Shown: positions 1-8,472 of the stretch, one piece after another
Layout of the letters: every line of letters starts with the position of its first letter
Position numbering within the stretch: the first letter of the stretch is position 1
NCBI RefSeq assembly: GCF_011806525.1
Contig: NZ_JAAVKI010000002.1
Location: 186,001 to 250,000 of the forward strand
Length of the DNA: 64,000 bases
Reading direction: 5' to 3'
Origin: Thalassospira sp. HF15
GTDB taxonomy: Bacteria > Pseudomonadota > Alphaproteobacteria > Rhodospirillales > Thalassospiraceae
The notes under the pieces: model-generated
Database searches by the model: none
What the model was told of the DNA's origin: nothing
Seen by the model: the letters and a program-made list of their open reading frames with translations, nothing else
Program-made: the position numbers and the translations under genes

Positions 1-7
1 GTCTGTA

Positions 8-682
8 TTACTGGTCACCGGGCACGCCGTAGCTTGGTGCGGCTGTCGGATCGATGGCGCGGGTGACGTAATCCTGCAGCTGGGGCTTGTAGAGCTGCCA
101 GATTGAGGCCAGTTCAGCGATCGGGTCCCCTTCGGTCCAATCAACGCGAAGGTCGGCAATCGGCCAACTGACATCGCGCACGAGATAAAGCCCCGCAGAA
201 TGCACCGGGCCGGCTTCGCCGCCGCTTTCCTGCCCGGCCTTCATCGCCGCAAGCAGGCGATCACCCAAATCACCCTGCGCAAACTCAAAAGCCGCAACCA
301 TCGCAGCAGGCACCGTATCGTTGGCCAGAAGATTACCCGCCGCGGCACAATCCCTGCCCTGGGTCACGGCATTGATGCCAAGGGTTTCAGACCCCGAAAA
401 AACAGCCGATTTTCCCGTACGATCCAGCAGGACAATCTGACGCCAGGGCGCGGTCGCATAATCGCCAAGCAATTTGGCAAGTGCGTCTTCTGCGCCCAGT
501 TCATTTTGCATCAAATCCAGTCCTTTCGGACCAAGGGACGGGTCGGTGATATTTTGAGACGCCACCACACCGACACCGGCCCGCGCATGGGCGCAGCGGG
601 CAGCAACCGCCGGGGATGACGAAGAAATCGCGATACCCATGGTACCGGTTTCAGAACAGCGCGCAGAAATGGAAAAGGTCAT
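8..682 (-). CDS. DUF1028 family protein
   Basis: A 224-residue protein with the DUF1028 look: an N-terminal MTFSISARCSETGTMGIA segment, a serine-rich turn, and a G-rich ASQNITDPSLGPKGLDLM stretch. The family is predicted to have an Ntn-hydrolase-like fold, but its reaction is not established. It is the last gene of a four-gene minus-strand operon (argE, flavoprotein, Rid-family protein, this gene), starting 27 bases after the Rid gene stop. An AAAGAG ribosome site precedes the ATG. The company of a deacylase and a Rid protein suggests a role in opening or hydrolysing an amide or ring intermediate, which is inference. No signal peptide or membrane segment is seen. Confidence 0.85.
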   Translation of the reverse strand: MTFSISARCSETGTMGIAISSSSPAVAARCAHARAGVGVVASQNITDPSLGPKGLDLMQNELGAEDALAKLLGDYATAPWRQIVLLDRTGKSAVFSGSETLGINAVTQGRDCAAAGNLLANDTVPAAMVAAFEFAQGDLGDRLLAAMKAGQESGGEAGPVHSAGLYLVRDVSWPIADLRVDWTEGDPIAELASIWQLYKPQLQDYVTRAIDPTAAPSYGVPGDQ

Positions 683-709
683 TGCAAACTCTTTGGTTCG
701 GTAAAAAAG

Positions 710-1129
710 TTATTCGCTGTCGGGAATGACAGCAATTGCATCAATCTCGACAAGCCATTCCGGGCGCGCCAAAGCCGACACCACAATGCCGGTAGAAACC
801 GGGAAAACACCCTTGAGCCATTTTCCAACCACGCGATAGACGTCTTCACGATATCTTGGATCAATCAGATAGATTGTAATCTTGGTGATATGGTCCAGCT
901 GGCCGCCGGCTTCTTCAACCAGCATTTTGATGTTTGCCATCGCCTTTTCTGCCTGACCTGCCGCGTCACCAATGGCGACACTTTCGGAACTGTCGAGATC
1001 CTGACCAATCTGTCCACGCACAAAGATCATGGTGCCTTTGGCGGCGACAACCTGACAGAGGTCATTGTCGATGTTTTGTTCCGGATAGGTGTCTTTGGTA
1101 TTGAATTTGCGAATACGGGTATGCGCCAT
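710..1129 (-). CDS. Rid family (RidA/YjgF-like) protein
   Basis: A 139-residue Rid-fold protein with typical strands and the C-terminal WLVEIDAIAVI signature. The start is placed at MAHTRIRKF because GGAG lies a proper distance upstream of that ATG; an in-frame start 27 bases earlier has no such site. Archetypal RidA hydrolyses 2-aminoacrylate and related imines using a conserved Arg in an ARSCVEV-like strand. Here the corresponding stretch reads STGIVVSAL, so that Arg appears to be missing. That argues for another Rid subfamily with an untested role rather than true RidA. It lies between the FMO-like gene and the DUF1028 gene in an operon. Confidence 0.88.
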   Translation of the reverse strand: MAHTRIRKFNTKDTYPEQNIDNDLCQVVAAKGTMIFVRGQIGQDLDSSESVAIGDAAGQAEKAMANIKMLVEEAGGQLDHITKITIYLIDPRYREDVYRVVGKWLKGVFPVSTGIVVSALARPEWLVEIDAIAVIPDSE

Positions 1130-1180
1130 GGGGCTGTCTCCTTGTGCCGGTATCATCCCGGCAAGTGTTGGTGGCAGTAC

Positions 1181-2428
1181 TTAGTGTGTCGGGGAAAATG
1201 TCATGTATGTTTGCTGCTTGGACATGTGATCGGCCAGATATTTTGCGTCATACCACACCCCCCAGATGAAGGATGATCCACGCCGCGTTTGCCAAGGCAA
1301 TCCCAGGAAGTAGATACCCGGTTCCCTAGAAATGCCGCGCGTGTGAAGCGGCGCACCGTTTTCGTCAAACGTGTCGAAATTCAACCAACTGTAATCCCGC
1401 CCAAAGCCGGTTGCCCAGATGACCGTCGAAATCCCGGCATCCTGCATATCAAGTTCAAGCAACGGATGGGAAATGCATTCGGGGTCTGCACCGATCAAAT
1501 GCGCCTCGGGTTCTTCTGGCAGATCAAGTCCGTTCTGGGCAACGAAGGCATCGGCTTCCTTCAGCAGGGCAAGATAATTGGCATCCCCGGCCGCGATGTT
1601 CTTTGCCAGATCGGGTGCGATTTTCAGTTTCCCGTCAACATAGGCCTCGGTCCGGCCCAAAAGGGTCATCCCCTGGTCGGCCAAAGACCGGAAGTCGACC
1701 GTATGGCCACCATTCGCACCACTGACGGCAATCGTAACGTGATCAGCTTCTGGTGTGGCCTCTGCATCCCATTTATTGAGCACGCCAAGCCACCAGACAA
1801 AATCGCGGCCACGGTAGCTGCGCGGGGGACGGTCATGCGGACCGACCGATAGATATACCTTGCGCCCGGCATTCATGAGTTCTTCGGCAATCTGCGTCCC
1901 GGAAGAACCGGCTCCAACAACAAGCACCGCCCCGTCGGGGAGTTGATCAGGGTTGCGGTAAGCCGACGAATGAATTTGATGAATACCGGTTTGGGCAGGA
2001 ATAAGATCTGGCGTAATCGGGGTCTGGAAAGCGCCGGTTGCAGCGACGACAAAGCCTGCCTCGTAGACGCCATCAGTGGTTTCGACGCGGAAGCCGAATT
2101 TGCCATCCAGCCGCGTTACCGACGTGACTTCGACACCGCAACGGATTGGCGCCTTTATCTGTTTGACATATTCAACAAAATAATCGGCAACCTTTTCCTT
2201 GGGAACGAATGCGTTCGGATCACCGGGGAAAGTCAATCCCGGGAAACGGTCATGCCATGCCGGACCGTTGGCAACCAGGGAATCCCATCTTTCCGAACGC
2301 CAGCGTTCCGCGATCCGTCCGCGTTCAAGCACAATATGTGACAGGCCGTTGGCACTGAGATGTTCGCTCATGGCGACACCGGCCTGCCCCGCGCCAACGA
2401 CAACTACGTCTACTTTTTCAATCGCCAT
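1181..2428 (-). CDS. FAD/NAD(P)-binding flavin monooxygenase-like oxidoreductase
   Basis: A 415-residue flavoprotein. The N-terminal VVVVGAGQAGVAMSEHL is a GxGxxG FAD-binding motif (about residues 8-24). A second dinucleotide motif, VLVVGAGSSGTQIAEEL, near residue 170 should bind NADPH. The C-terminal VIWATGFGRDYSWL is the ATG motif seen in FMO and Baeyer-Villiger-type enzymes. Substrate is unknown. It lies 59 bases downstream of argE and 51 bases upstream of the Rid gene, so all four are probably co-transcribed. A combination of monooxygenase, Rid protein and deacylase fits catabolism of an N-containing heterocycle or N-acyl compound, with the imine product handled by the Rid protein. That pathway is inference. 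Confidence 0.85.
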   Translation of the reverse strand: MAIEKVDVVVVGAGQAGVAMSEHLSANGLSHIVLERGRIAERWRSERWDSLVANGPAWHDRFPGLTFPGDPNAFVPKEKVADYFVEYVKQIKAPIRCGVEVTSVTRLDGKFGFRVETTDGVYEAGFVVAATGAFQTPITPDLIPAQTGIHQIHSSAYRNPDQLPDGAVLVVGAGSSGTQIAEELMNAGRKVYLSVGPHDRPPRSYRGRDFVWWLGVLNKWDAEATPEADHVTIAVSGANGGHTVDFRSLADQGMTLLGRTEAYVDGKLKIAPDLAKNIAAGDANYLALLKEADAFVAQNGLDLPEEPEAHLIGADPECISHPLLELDMQDAGISTVIWATGFGRDYSWLNFDTFDENGAPLHTRGISREPGIYFLGLPWQTRRGSSFIWGVWYDAKYLADHMSKQQTYMTFSPTH

Positions 2429-2487
2429 TCCAAAGATGCCTTGTCATTAAGAGTTCAATAGTCGATGCCCGCGTTCTGTTTCCCGTG

Positions 2488-3642
2488 TTAACCAAGCAAT
2501 CGGGCCAGCATGCTGCGACATGCTTCCATTTGCGCGCGGGCAATGAATTCGTCTGGCTTGTGGCCCTGATCCATGCTTCCGGGGCCGCAGACGGCAACCG
2601 GGACATCGAAAGTGTCGCAAAACAGTCCGCCTTCGGTGCCAAAAGCAACTTTCATCGGATCGGCGCCATCAGTCCCACCGACACCAGCAGCCAGTGCCTT
2701 AAGCTTTGCCAATTCCGGCGCATCCGATGACGTTTCAAGCCCCGGGTAATCGTTCAAAATGTCGATGGTGATTGCCGCCTGAGGAAATTTGTCACGCAGG
2801 TTTGTTTCCTGCCTGCGGGCAGCATCGATCAAACGACCGAGAATTTGGTCAGGATTGTCAGACGCGACGTTGCGGATTTCAAAATCCAGCACACAGTTTT
2901 GCGGCACGATATTAAGCGCCGTTCCACCCCGGATCAGTCCAGCATGGAGCGTTGAATAGGGAATGTCATAGGCCGGATCGCGGTGGCCTTCTTTTTCCAG
3001 TTCGGATTGCAGATCGCGGATGTCACCCAGAAAATCGGCGGCCATATGAATGGCGTTCAGGCCCTGCGGCGCAAGGGCCGAATGGGTTGGGAAACCGCAG
3101 CATGTCGCCTGCCCGGCAACCTTGCCTTTGTGGCCTGTTGCCATTTTCATCGAGGTCGGTTCGCCGACCAGCACCCAGTCCGGTCGCAAGCCGCGCTTTT
3201 TGAGATCATCAAGCATCGGGCGCACACCGACACAACCAATTTCCTCGTCATAGGACAATGCCAGATGAACGGGTGCGGAAAGCTGATCCTTTGCGTTGAT
3301 AAAGGCTTCAAGCGCGCAGGCAACAAACCCCTTCATATCAGCCGTGCCGCGCCCGAATAACAAATCGTTTGTTTCCCGCAGGACAAACGGGTCCGACGTC
3401 CAGTCCTGCCCATCGACCGGCACCACATCCGTATGCCCGGACAGAACGAGTCCTCCGGGCCCACCCCCACCGATTGAGGCAAAAAGACTGGCCCGGTCGC
3501 CGGACGGGTTTGGATAGAGTGTTGCGTCGATCCCATGTTCTTTGAGCAGATCGAACACCCAGTCGATCAGCATACGATTGCCGCTGCGACTGACAGACGG
3601 GAAAGAGACCAGTTTCTCCAGGAAGTTGAACGCGTTTACCAT
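2488..3642 (-). CDS. argE: acetylornithine deacetylase / M20 family deacylase
   Basis: A 384-residue M20 metallopeptidase-fold protein. Metal and catalytic signatures are visible: LSGHTDVVPVDGQ, then GRGTADMKGF, then the catalytic pair in YDEEIGCVG, and a late GPGSMDQGHKPDEF. The sequence fits the ArgE branch, which removes acetate from N2-acetylornithine in arginine synthesis. However, the context (flavoprotein, Rid and DUF1028 genes downstream) is not arginine biosynthesis. It may therefore be an ArgE paralogue acting on another N-acyl amino acid. First gene of its operon; an inverted repeat about 90 bases upstream may be its operator. Confidence 0.85.
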   Translation of the reverse strand: MVNAFNFLEKLVSFPSVSRSGNRMLIDWVFDLLKEHGIDATLYPNPSGDRASLFASIGGGGPGGLVLSGHTDVVPVDGQDWTSDPFVLRETNDLLFGRGTADMKGFVACALEAFINAKDQLSAPVHLALSYDEEIGCVGVRPMLDDLKKRGLRPDWVLVGEPTSMKMATGHKGKVAGQATCCGFPTHSALAPQGLNAIHMAADFLGDIRDLQSELEKEGHRDPAYDIPYSTLHAGLIRGGTALNIVPQNCVLDFEIRNVASDNPDQILGRLIDAARRQETNLRDKFPQAAITIDILNDYPGLETSSDAPELAKLKALAAGVGGTDGADPMKVAFGTEGGLFCDTFDVPVAVCGPGSMDQGHKPDEFIARAQMEACRSMLARLLG

Positions 3643-4295
3643 CTGGTTTCTTTGTTCCTTCCTAGAGGCACTTCAAGACATTGGGAGCAAACAATCGGAC
3701 CAGAGGCGCGACGGCAAACCGGCTCAGATTTTATGGGCCGGATTTCCCGTTTGATGGGCCATAAAATTTGAACTGGTGGCGCATTAGATCACAATTTTTT
3801 CCTCTCATGCAATATCTTTTCATCCCAAATAGTTACATGGTCGTCTCTTTTAAGAATCGCTATAAAACTTTGATTTTAATACCGATTTTACAGAGCGTGT
3901 GTTGCTCAAAAGGATGCGACACAGCATCAGAAGGAAGAGTTTTGAAAACCAGCAAGAAATGCCTGCACGGACCGGCTTGGCTGTGAAGTCGCTGTACAAA
4001 TCGCGGAGATAACTCGACGATCAATTACGAACAGAGCAAGTTCACAGCATTCAGCTGAACTTTCTCTGCCCGTTCTAATTTTACGCGTCACGGATTCCAG
4101 ATTTATGCTGAAAAGTTTTGAAACATAATATTGGAATTCTCTTTTTCCTTAGAAAATCCATAAAATCAAATACTTGCAGAACATCCAGTTTGAGAAAAGG
4201 GCTACAAATTTTGAAGATTATGTGTCGAACTTTACTTGTAGTGCAATCTTGTCATGTATCGAACCGGATATCACGCTCCAAGATACTCATCGAGG
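3643..4295. other. AT-rich gap at left edge of the defence island
   Basis: About 650 bases with no convincing gene on either strand. The first 120 or so bases keep the composition of argE and contain an inverted repeat. From roughly position 3775 the sequence turns AT-rich and stays so into the vsr gene. Short reading frames are present but lack ribosome sites and family resemblance. I read this as the junction between core chromosome and the acquired island. No integrase, tRNA fragment or clear direct repeat matching the right edge (about 13,680-13,780) was found by eye. Confidence 0.5.
3728..3767. promoter_or_regulatory. inverted repeat upstream of argE operon
   Basis: ATTTTATGGGCC (3728-3739) is followed after 16 bases by GGGCCATAAAAT (3756-3767), arms that match except at one central position. 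The site is about 90 bases upstream of the argE start. No U-run follows in the needed orientation, so a regulator-binding site for the operon is more likely than a terminator. The regulator is not identified. Confidence 0.4.
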
Positions 4296-4763
4296 CTAGC
4301 GTTGATTACGGCCTTTCTGAGGAGAACCAAATTCGACATGCTCATTAGCAGCTTGGCTTATGAAGCCAGCTAAGTCATCGATCAGCTCAACATCAATCTT
4401 TGACCCAATAGCACACTCCCATACAATTGCAGTGCGCCAACCCAAGTTATGCAATTCCTCTATCGATATTTTATCTCTCTTGGTATTGGCCGCAAATTTC
4501 TTAGTCCAGAAATCAGTGTTTGTTGCAGGTGTCGTCGCTTTTTTGCAGTCCGGATGACGATGCCAAAAGCAACCATGCACAAAAATCACTACTCGCCACT
4601 TTGGCAGAACTATGTCCGGTGAACCCGGCAACAGACGTACATTGAGCCTGTAGCGATAGCCCATAGCATGCAGTGCTTTTCTCAGCAGAACCTCTGGCTT
4701 CGTGTTTCTGCTCCTGATGCCAGACATCATTCTGGAGCGTGTTTTGGAGTCAACTATATCCAT
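4296..4763 (-). CDS. vsr: very short patch repair (Vsr) endonuclease
   Basis: A 155-residue protein spanning a full Vsr domain. Asp50 (in SPDIVLP), His63 and His68 (in VHGCFWHRH) and Glu24 fall one position before the E. coli Vsr active-site residues Asp51, His64, His69 and Glu25. The HGCFWH zinc/active-site segment is intact. Vsr nicks at T:G mismatches made by deamination of 5-methylcytosine and protects the methylated site from mutation. It is divergently paired with a cytosine-5 DNA methyltransferase 91 bases away, the classic partner. Base composition is AT-richer than the flanking core genes, consistent with transfer. Confidence 0.96.
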   Translation of the reverse strand: MDIVDSKTRSRMMSGIRSRNTKPEVLLRKALHAMGYRYRLNVRLLPGSPDIVLPKWRVVIFVHGCFWHRHPDCKKATTPATNTDFWTKKFAANTKRDKISIEELHNLGWRTAIVWECAIGSKIDVELIDDLAGFISQAANEHVEFGSPQKGRNQR

Positions 4764-4854
4764 GATGTAACGAACTTAGCGCAATCAAATTTATTTTCCA
4801 CCTGGTTACATTTGGTGAAACCTGGTAAAAGGCTCGACATTATGGGGAGAAACG
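4764..4854. promoter_or_regulatory. divergent vsr / methyltransferase promoter region with paired CCTGG sites
   Basis: This 91-base spacer must hold promoters for both divergent genes. It contains ACCTGGT twice as a direct repeat (4800-4806 and 4820-4826), exactly 20 bases apart. Each copy includes CCTGG, the CCWGG site that E. coli Dcm methylates and Vsr repairs. The neighbouring methyltransferase might sense its own methylation there, but its specificity is unknown. GGGGAGA just before position 4855 is the ribosome site for the methyltransferase. Confidence 0.5.
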
Positions 4855-6348
4855 ATGTCCAAAGATTTCGCCATCATTGATTTGTTCGCCGGGCCAGGGG
4901 GGTTGGGCGAAGGATTTTCAAGGGCAGGACGCGACAAGGAAACTCCAATGAAGACCCATCTCTCAATCGAGATGGATGACCATGCAATTCAAACGTTACG
5001 ACTGAGAGCGTTCCTGCGGTCCTTTGACCGATTTCCCCAAGAATATTACGACGCTATCAATAGTGGTCTTAAGCTTCCAGACTGGGCTGAACTCTATCCC
5101 AAAAATTGGAAAGTTGCTGCCGAGGAGGTACGTCAACGTGTTTTGGGAAGCGATGGCGTATTCGAGGAACTGGCGACCGAGCTTGATCAAGTACGCGAAC
5201 GCCATCATGGCGATACTATCTTGATCGGAGGACCTCCATGCCAAGCATATTCCTTGGTTGGAAGATCGAGAAACAGGGGCAAGGCAGGTTACGTTCCCGA
5301 GGATGATAATCGGCATTTTCTATATCGCGAGTATGTGCGCATCTTGGACCGGCTTCGCCCTGCGGCCTTTGTGATGGAGAATGTTAAGGGGATGCTCTCG
5401 AGCCAAATTAATGGCGGTCGAATTTTCAGCAAAGTCCTAGATGATCTCGAGACGGCGGGGGACGGTTACCGTTTGTTACCGCTCTCAGCTTCCGCCCCAC
5501 CCGACGGCTCCCGAGCTTCGGCCAAAGACTTTCTGATACGGTCAGAAGACTTCGGAGTTCCCCAAGCCCGCCATCGAGTAATCATTCTCGGAGTTCGGGC
5601 GGATCTGGCACAACGCCTGAAGCTTGATGGCCCGCTTCTCGGCAAACCCCAAAAGCAGGTAAACGTCGGCAGCGTAATTGATGGCCTTTCACGTCTCCGA
5701 AGCGGGCTTAGCCGCGGCGACACGAAAGAAGCTTGGAAAACAACAGTAGTTGAACAGGCTGTGCGCATTGCCAGAACAGGAAACATTCCAGCAAAAGTGA
5801 GGGATATCGCTCAAAGAATTTCTTCTCCCACCAACTTGCCTGAAGCAAGGTCAAGTCGCGAGAAGGCGATTGTTGGCGATATGCCAAAACATCTCCTCAG
5901 GTGGTTCGATGATGAACGGCTTGGGGCAACGCTGCATCATGAGACCAGAGGACATATCCCGGACGATATTGGCCGCTACCTTTACTCGTCTGCTTTCTCC
6001 AGCGTGCACTCACGCTCTCCGAAACTGGACGAGTTCCCAGAGTTTTTGCTGCCAGCTCATAAAAACCGGGATTCTGGACATTTTTCAGATCGGTTCCGAA
6101 CCCAAGTGACTGGACGCCCGTCGACCACTGTCACAAGTCACATATCCAAGGATGGTCATTATTTTATCCATCCCGATCCCAGCCAGTGCCGCTCACTCAC
6201 CGTGAGGGAGGCCGCCCGCTTGCAAACATTCCCTGACAACTATTTATTCTGTGGGCCTCGAACCAAACAATATCATCAAGTGGGCAACGCAGTGCCACCT
6301 TACTTGGCGTGGCAAATAGCTAAAGCGGTTTACAAAATCTTGGGATAA
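4855..6348 (+). CDS. DNA (cytosine-5-)-methyltransferase
   Basis: A 497-residue C5-cytosine methyltransferase with all core motifs. Motif I is DLFAGPGGLGEGF (residues 9-21), motif IV GGPPCQAYS with catalytic Cys129, motif VI ENVKG (175-179), motif VIII QARHRVIILG, and motif X QVGNAVPP (475-482). There is an unusually long stretch of about 90 residues between motifs I and IV, and the variable target-recognition region lies between about 250 and 420. The enzyme transfers a methyl group from SAM to a cytosine in a specific DNA site. It is divergent from vsr and convergent with the AIPR operon, and presumably marks self DNA for that system. Target sequence cannot be read from the protein by eye. 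Confidence 0.95.
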   Translation: MSKDFAIIDLFAGPGGLGEGFSRAGRDKETPMKTHLSIEMDDHAIQTLRLRAFLRSFDRFPQEYYDAINSGLKLPDWAELYPKNWKVAAEEVRQRVLGSDGVFEELATELDQVRERHHGDTILIGGPPCQAYSLVGRSRNRGKAGYVPEDDNRHFLYREYVRILDRLRPAAFVMENVKGMLSSQINGGRIFSKVLDDLETAGDGYRLLPLSASAPPDGSRASAKDFLIRSEDFGVPQARHRVIILGVRADLAQRLKLDGPLLGKPQKQVNVGSVIDGLSRLRSGLSRGDTKEAWKTTVVEQAVRIARTGNIPAKVRDIAQRISSPTNLPEARSSREKAIVGDMPKHLLRWFDDERLGATLHHETRGHIPDDIGRYLYSSAFSSVHSRSPKLDEFPEFLLPAHKNRDSGHFSDRFRTQVTGRPSTTVTSHISKDGHYFIHPDPSQCRSLTVREAARLQTFPDNYLFCGPRTKQYHQVGNAVPPYLAWQIAKAVYKILG

Positions 6349-6393
6349 AGAAGGCCTAAATGTTGGCTTGGTCAGATGGGGCGAAAGCGATCT

Positions 6394-8472
6394 CTAACCA
6401 ATCGCCTCAACCGGGGTGCCTTCTTCAGCCAATCGGTCGATAAGAAGTTTCATCGCATTCCTTTCAGGTCTGGAAAGCGAGATATTTCCAACGGCCAATT
6501 TCACCAAGGCACTATCCGATTTGTCGGTAAGAAGATGCTTTTCTTTTGCATTTTTGCGAACGATCTCTGCTTTAGCGACAATCGAAAGCAGTAAGACATC
6601 AAGATCAATCTCATTATCTATTTTTTTCGTGTCACGCCCGTCTTTTTTCAGATCTTTTTCTTCATCAAGACTGACCAAAACATGTTCAGGGAGGGCTGTC
6701 ACATCGAAGTCAGTCTTTGAAACGGCCTCCCAGCAAGCCTGCATTTTGCAGTATTCGCCTACATTTCGCACGTTTGTGGGAGTGCTTCTAATCTTACGAG
6801 CCACCTGAGGCGCAAGCGCAGTGATGAACTCTTGAAGCTCATCTGGTACGTCCTGCGACGACCAGATGACATCCCAGTTGAGCGACGCCTGCCCGATGCT
6901 ACGCACATGATGAGCAAGCCAAGCCATCGTATAAGCCACAGTCTGAGACTTGAAGCCACGATCAAGCTGATACCAATCCGATTGCGCGATCATCTTGTCA
7001 GTCCACCTGAACAACAGCGCCATAGAGCACGCATTTTTGAACCAAGTTTCGTTGTAATCGGCCTGATGGGCCTTCCATGACTTCGCCGTTTCGTCGGCGA
7101 AGTGCATAAAGCACTTCTGCGCCCCCTTCGAGACAATGTCAGGACGGCAATGGAAGGTGACTAAGTATTTTGCGAGATCCGTTTTGACCATGACTTTAGC
7201 CTTGGGAAACTCAACCTGATACTTTCGTCTTTCCGACTGGCTGGCGTAAGCCATACCATCTCTGTACTGGCCACGCGCACGCTCATAGAACCATTTCTCT
7301 CCCGAGAGCGCCCCATCCTGAGGCGGAGCTGCAAGAACCCGCGAATAGCGTTCCATCTGCAAATGAAATGGATGATTTGAGAAGAAATCTGCTTCCGAAA
7401 TACGATTTTGCGTATTCGCATAACGTGAAATAAGCGGAACTACTTTTTCGACGGCACTTTCGGGTACAACCGACAACTTCATTTGAACATGAACTTGGTC
7501 TAGTGCTGCCTTTCCCACATCCTTTGCATAAAGGATAGAAGCTGTTGTCTGTCCTCCGTTCACGATCTGAAGGTCACGAATAGCCGATATGGCGAGCTGA
7601 CCGTCACCCAGTTCCTCGAGCTCCACCTCGGATGCCGTCGCTGTCAAACCGTTATTGTAGGCGAAAAACATCTCAGGTTCTTTACGGATCGTCGCAAGAA
7701 TTCCCTTGTTCACCTTCGTTCTCGCCTGGAGATAGGTTCTTACATTCTGTTCAAGCAAACGCGCCCCATAGAGCCCATAAACTTCGGCCAGCAGTTCACC
7801 CGGAATTGCCAACAGATAGGATTCATAATCAGCCGATGAGCTAGAAGCTCTTAGACAAGGAATTGGACTACCAGATATTTCCTCTAGATTGACCTCGATA
7901 GCTTCAGGTGCTGCCCTTGATTTCTGAATGTCAGCATACCTAGCAACGTCAAGCACCGTATAGACGACAGGAATCCCCGCAACACTACCCATCAGCTGTG
8001 GAGGCTTCCTGGCAACGAGGCGAGCATTCGACAGTAAAATCACACGTAAACGTCGGATGGTGTGCTGGTTCGAATATATCGGATAGGCAGCTGAAAACGC
8101 AGAGCTACTATCTTCTAGCGCATTGATAAAATCAGGTGAGAGAGCATTCTCAAAAAAATTGGTAGCCTGCTTCAATGCAGAATCGATCCGTGACGCCTGG
8201 AGTGACTGTAGATCCTTTCCCTCCCGGTAGTCGCAGACTGCCAAATAAAGTGTACCACGGTCCGCATCAAACGCATGGCCATCGACACGATAAGGTCGAG
8301 AACCTCCTTCTTTTCTGCAATGTGCGTACTCAAGATCTATTGTGTCGCCGTTCTCGCTCGCGGCTTCGGCGTATATTGCAAAAAACGCTTCTTCCTGAAA
8401 CAATCCACTTGCTTCTGCCTCAAGCATTACATCTTCGCGTAGATCCTGAAATGCCGTCTCGAGATCATCCAC
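6394..8472 (-). CDS. AIPR family protein (abortive infection phage resistance)
   Basis: A 692-residue protein of the AIPR family (Pfam PF10592). Its hallmarks are FFAYNNGLTATA (269-280) and LQIVNGGQTTASILYA (301-316). The family was named for abortive-infection phage resistance and is often found beside restriction-modification and Z1 genes; the mechanism is poorly known. The start is a GTG preceded by GGAGGAG, overlapping the DUF4420 stop by 8 bases, so it is translationally coupled as the last gene of the four-gene operon. It ends 45 bases from the convergent methyltransferase stop. No membrane segments are seen. Confidence 0.93.
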   Translation of the reverse strand: MDDLETAFQDLREDVMLEAEASGLFQEEAFFAIYAEAASENGDTIDLEYAHCRKEGGSRPYRVDGHAFDADRGTLYLAVCDYREGKDLQSLQASRIDSALKQATNFFENALSPDFINALEDSSSAFSAAYPIYSNQHTIRRLRVILLSNARLVARKPPQLMGSVAGIPVVYTVLDVARYADIQKSRAAPEAIEVNLEEISGSPIPCLRASSSSADYESYLLAIPGELLAEVYGLYGARLLEQNVRTYLQARTKVNKGILATIRKEPEMFFAYNNGLTATASEVELEELGDGQLAISAIRDLQIVNGGQTTASILYAKDVGKAALDQVHVQMKLSVVPESAVEKVVPLISRYANTQNRISEADFFSNHPFHLQMERYSRVLAAPPQDGALSGEKWFYERARGQYRDGMAYASQSERRKYQVEFPKAKVMVKTDLAKYLVTFHCRPDIVSKGAQKCFMHFADETAKSWKAHQADYNETWFKNACSMALLFRWTDKMIAQSDWYQLDRGFKSQTVAYTMAWLAHHVRSIGQASLNWDVIWSSQDVPDELQEFITALAPQVARKIRSTPTNVRNVGEYCKMQACWEAVSKTDFDVTALPEHVLVSLDEEKDLKKDGRDTKKIDNEIDLDVLLLSIVAKAEIVRKNAKEKHLLTDKSDSALVKLAVGNISLSRPERNAMKLLIDRLAEEGTPVEAIG

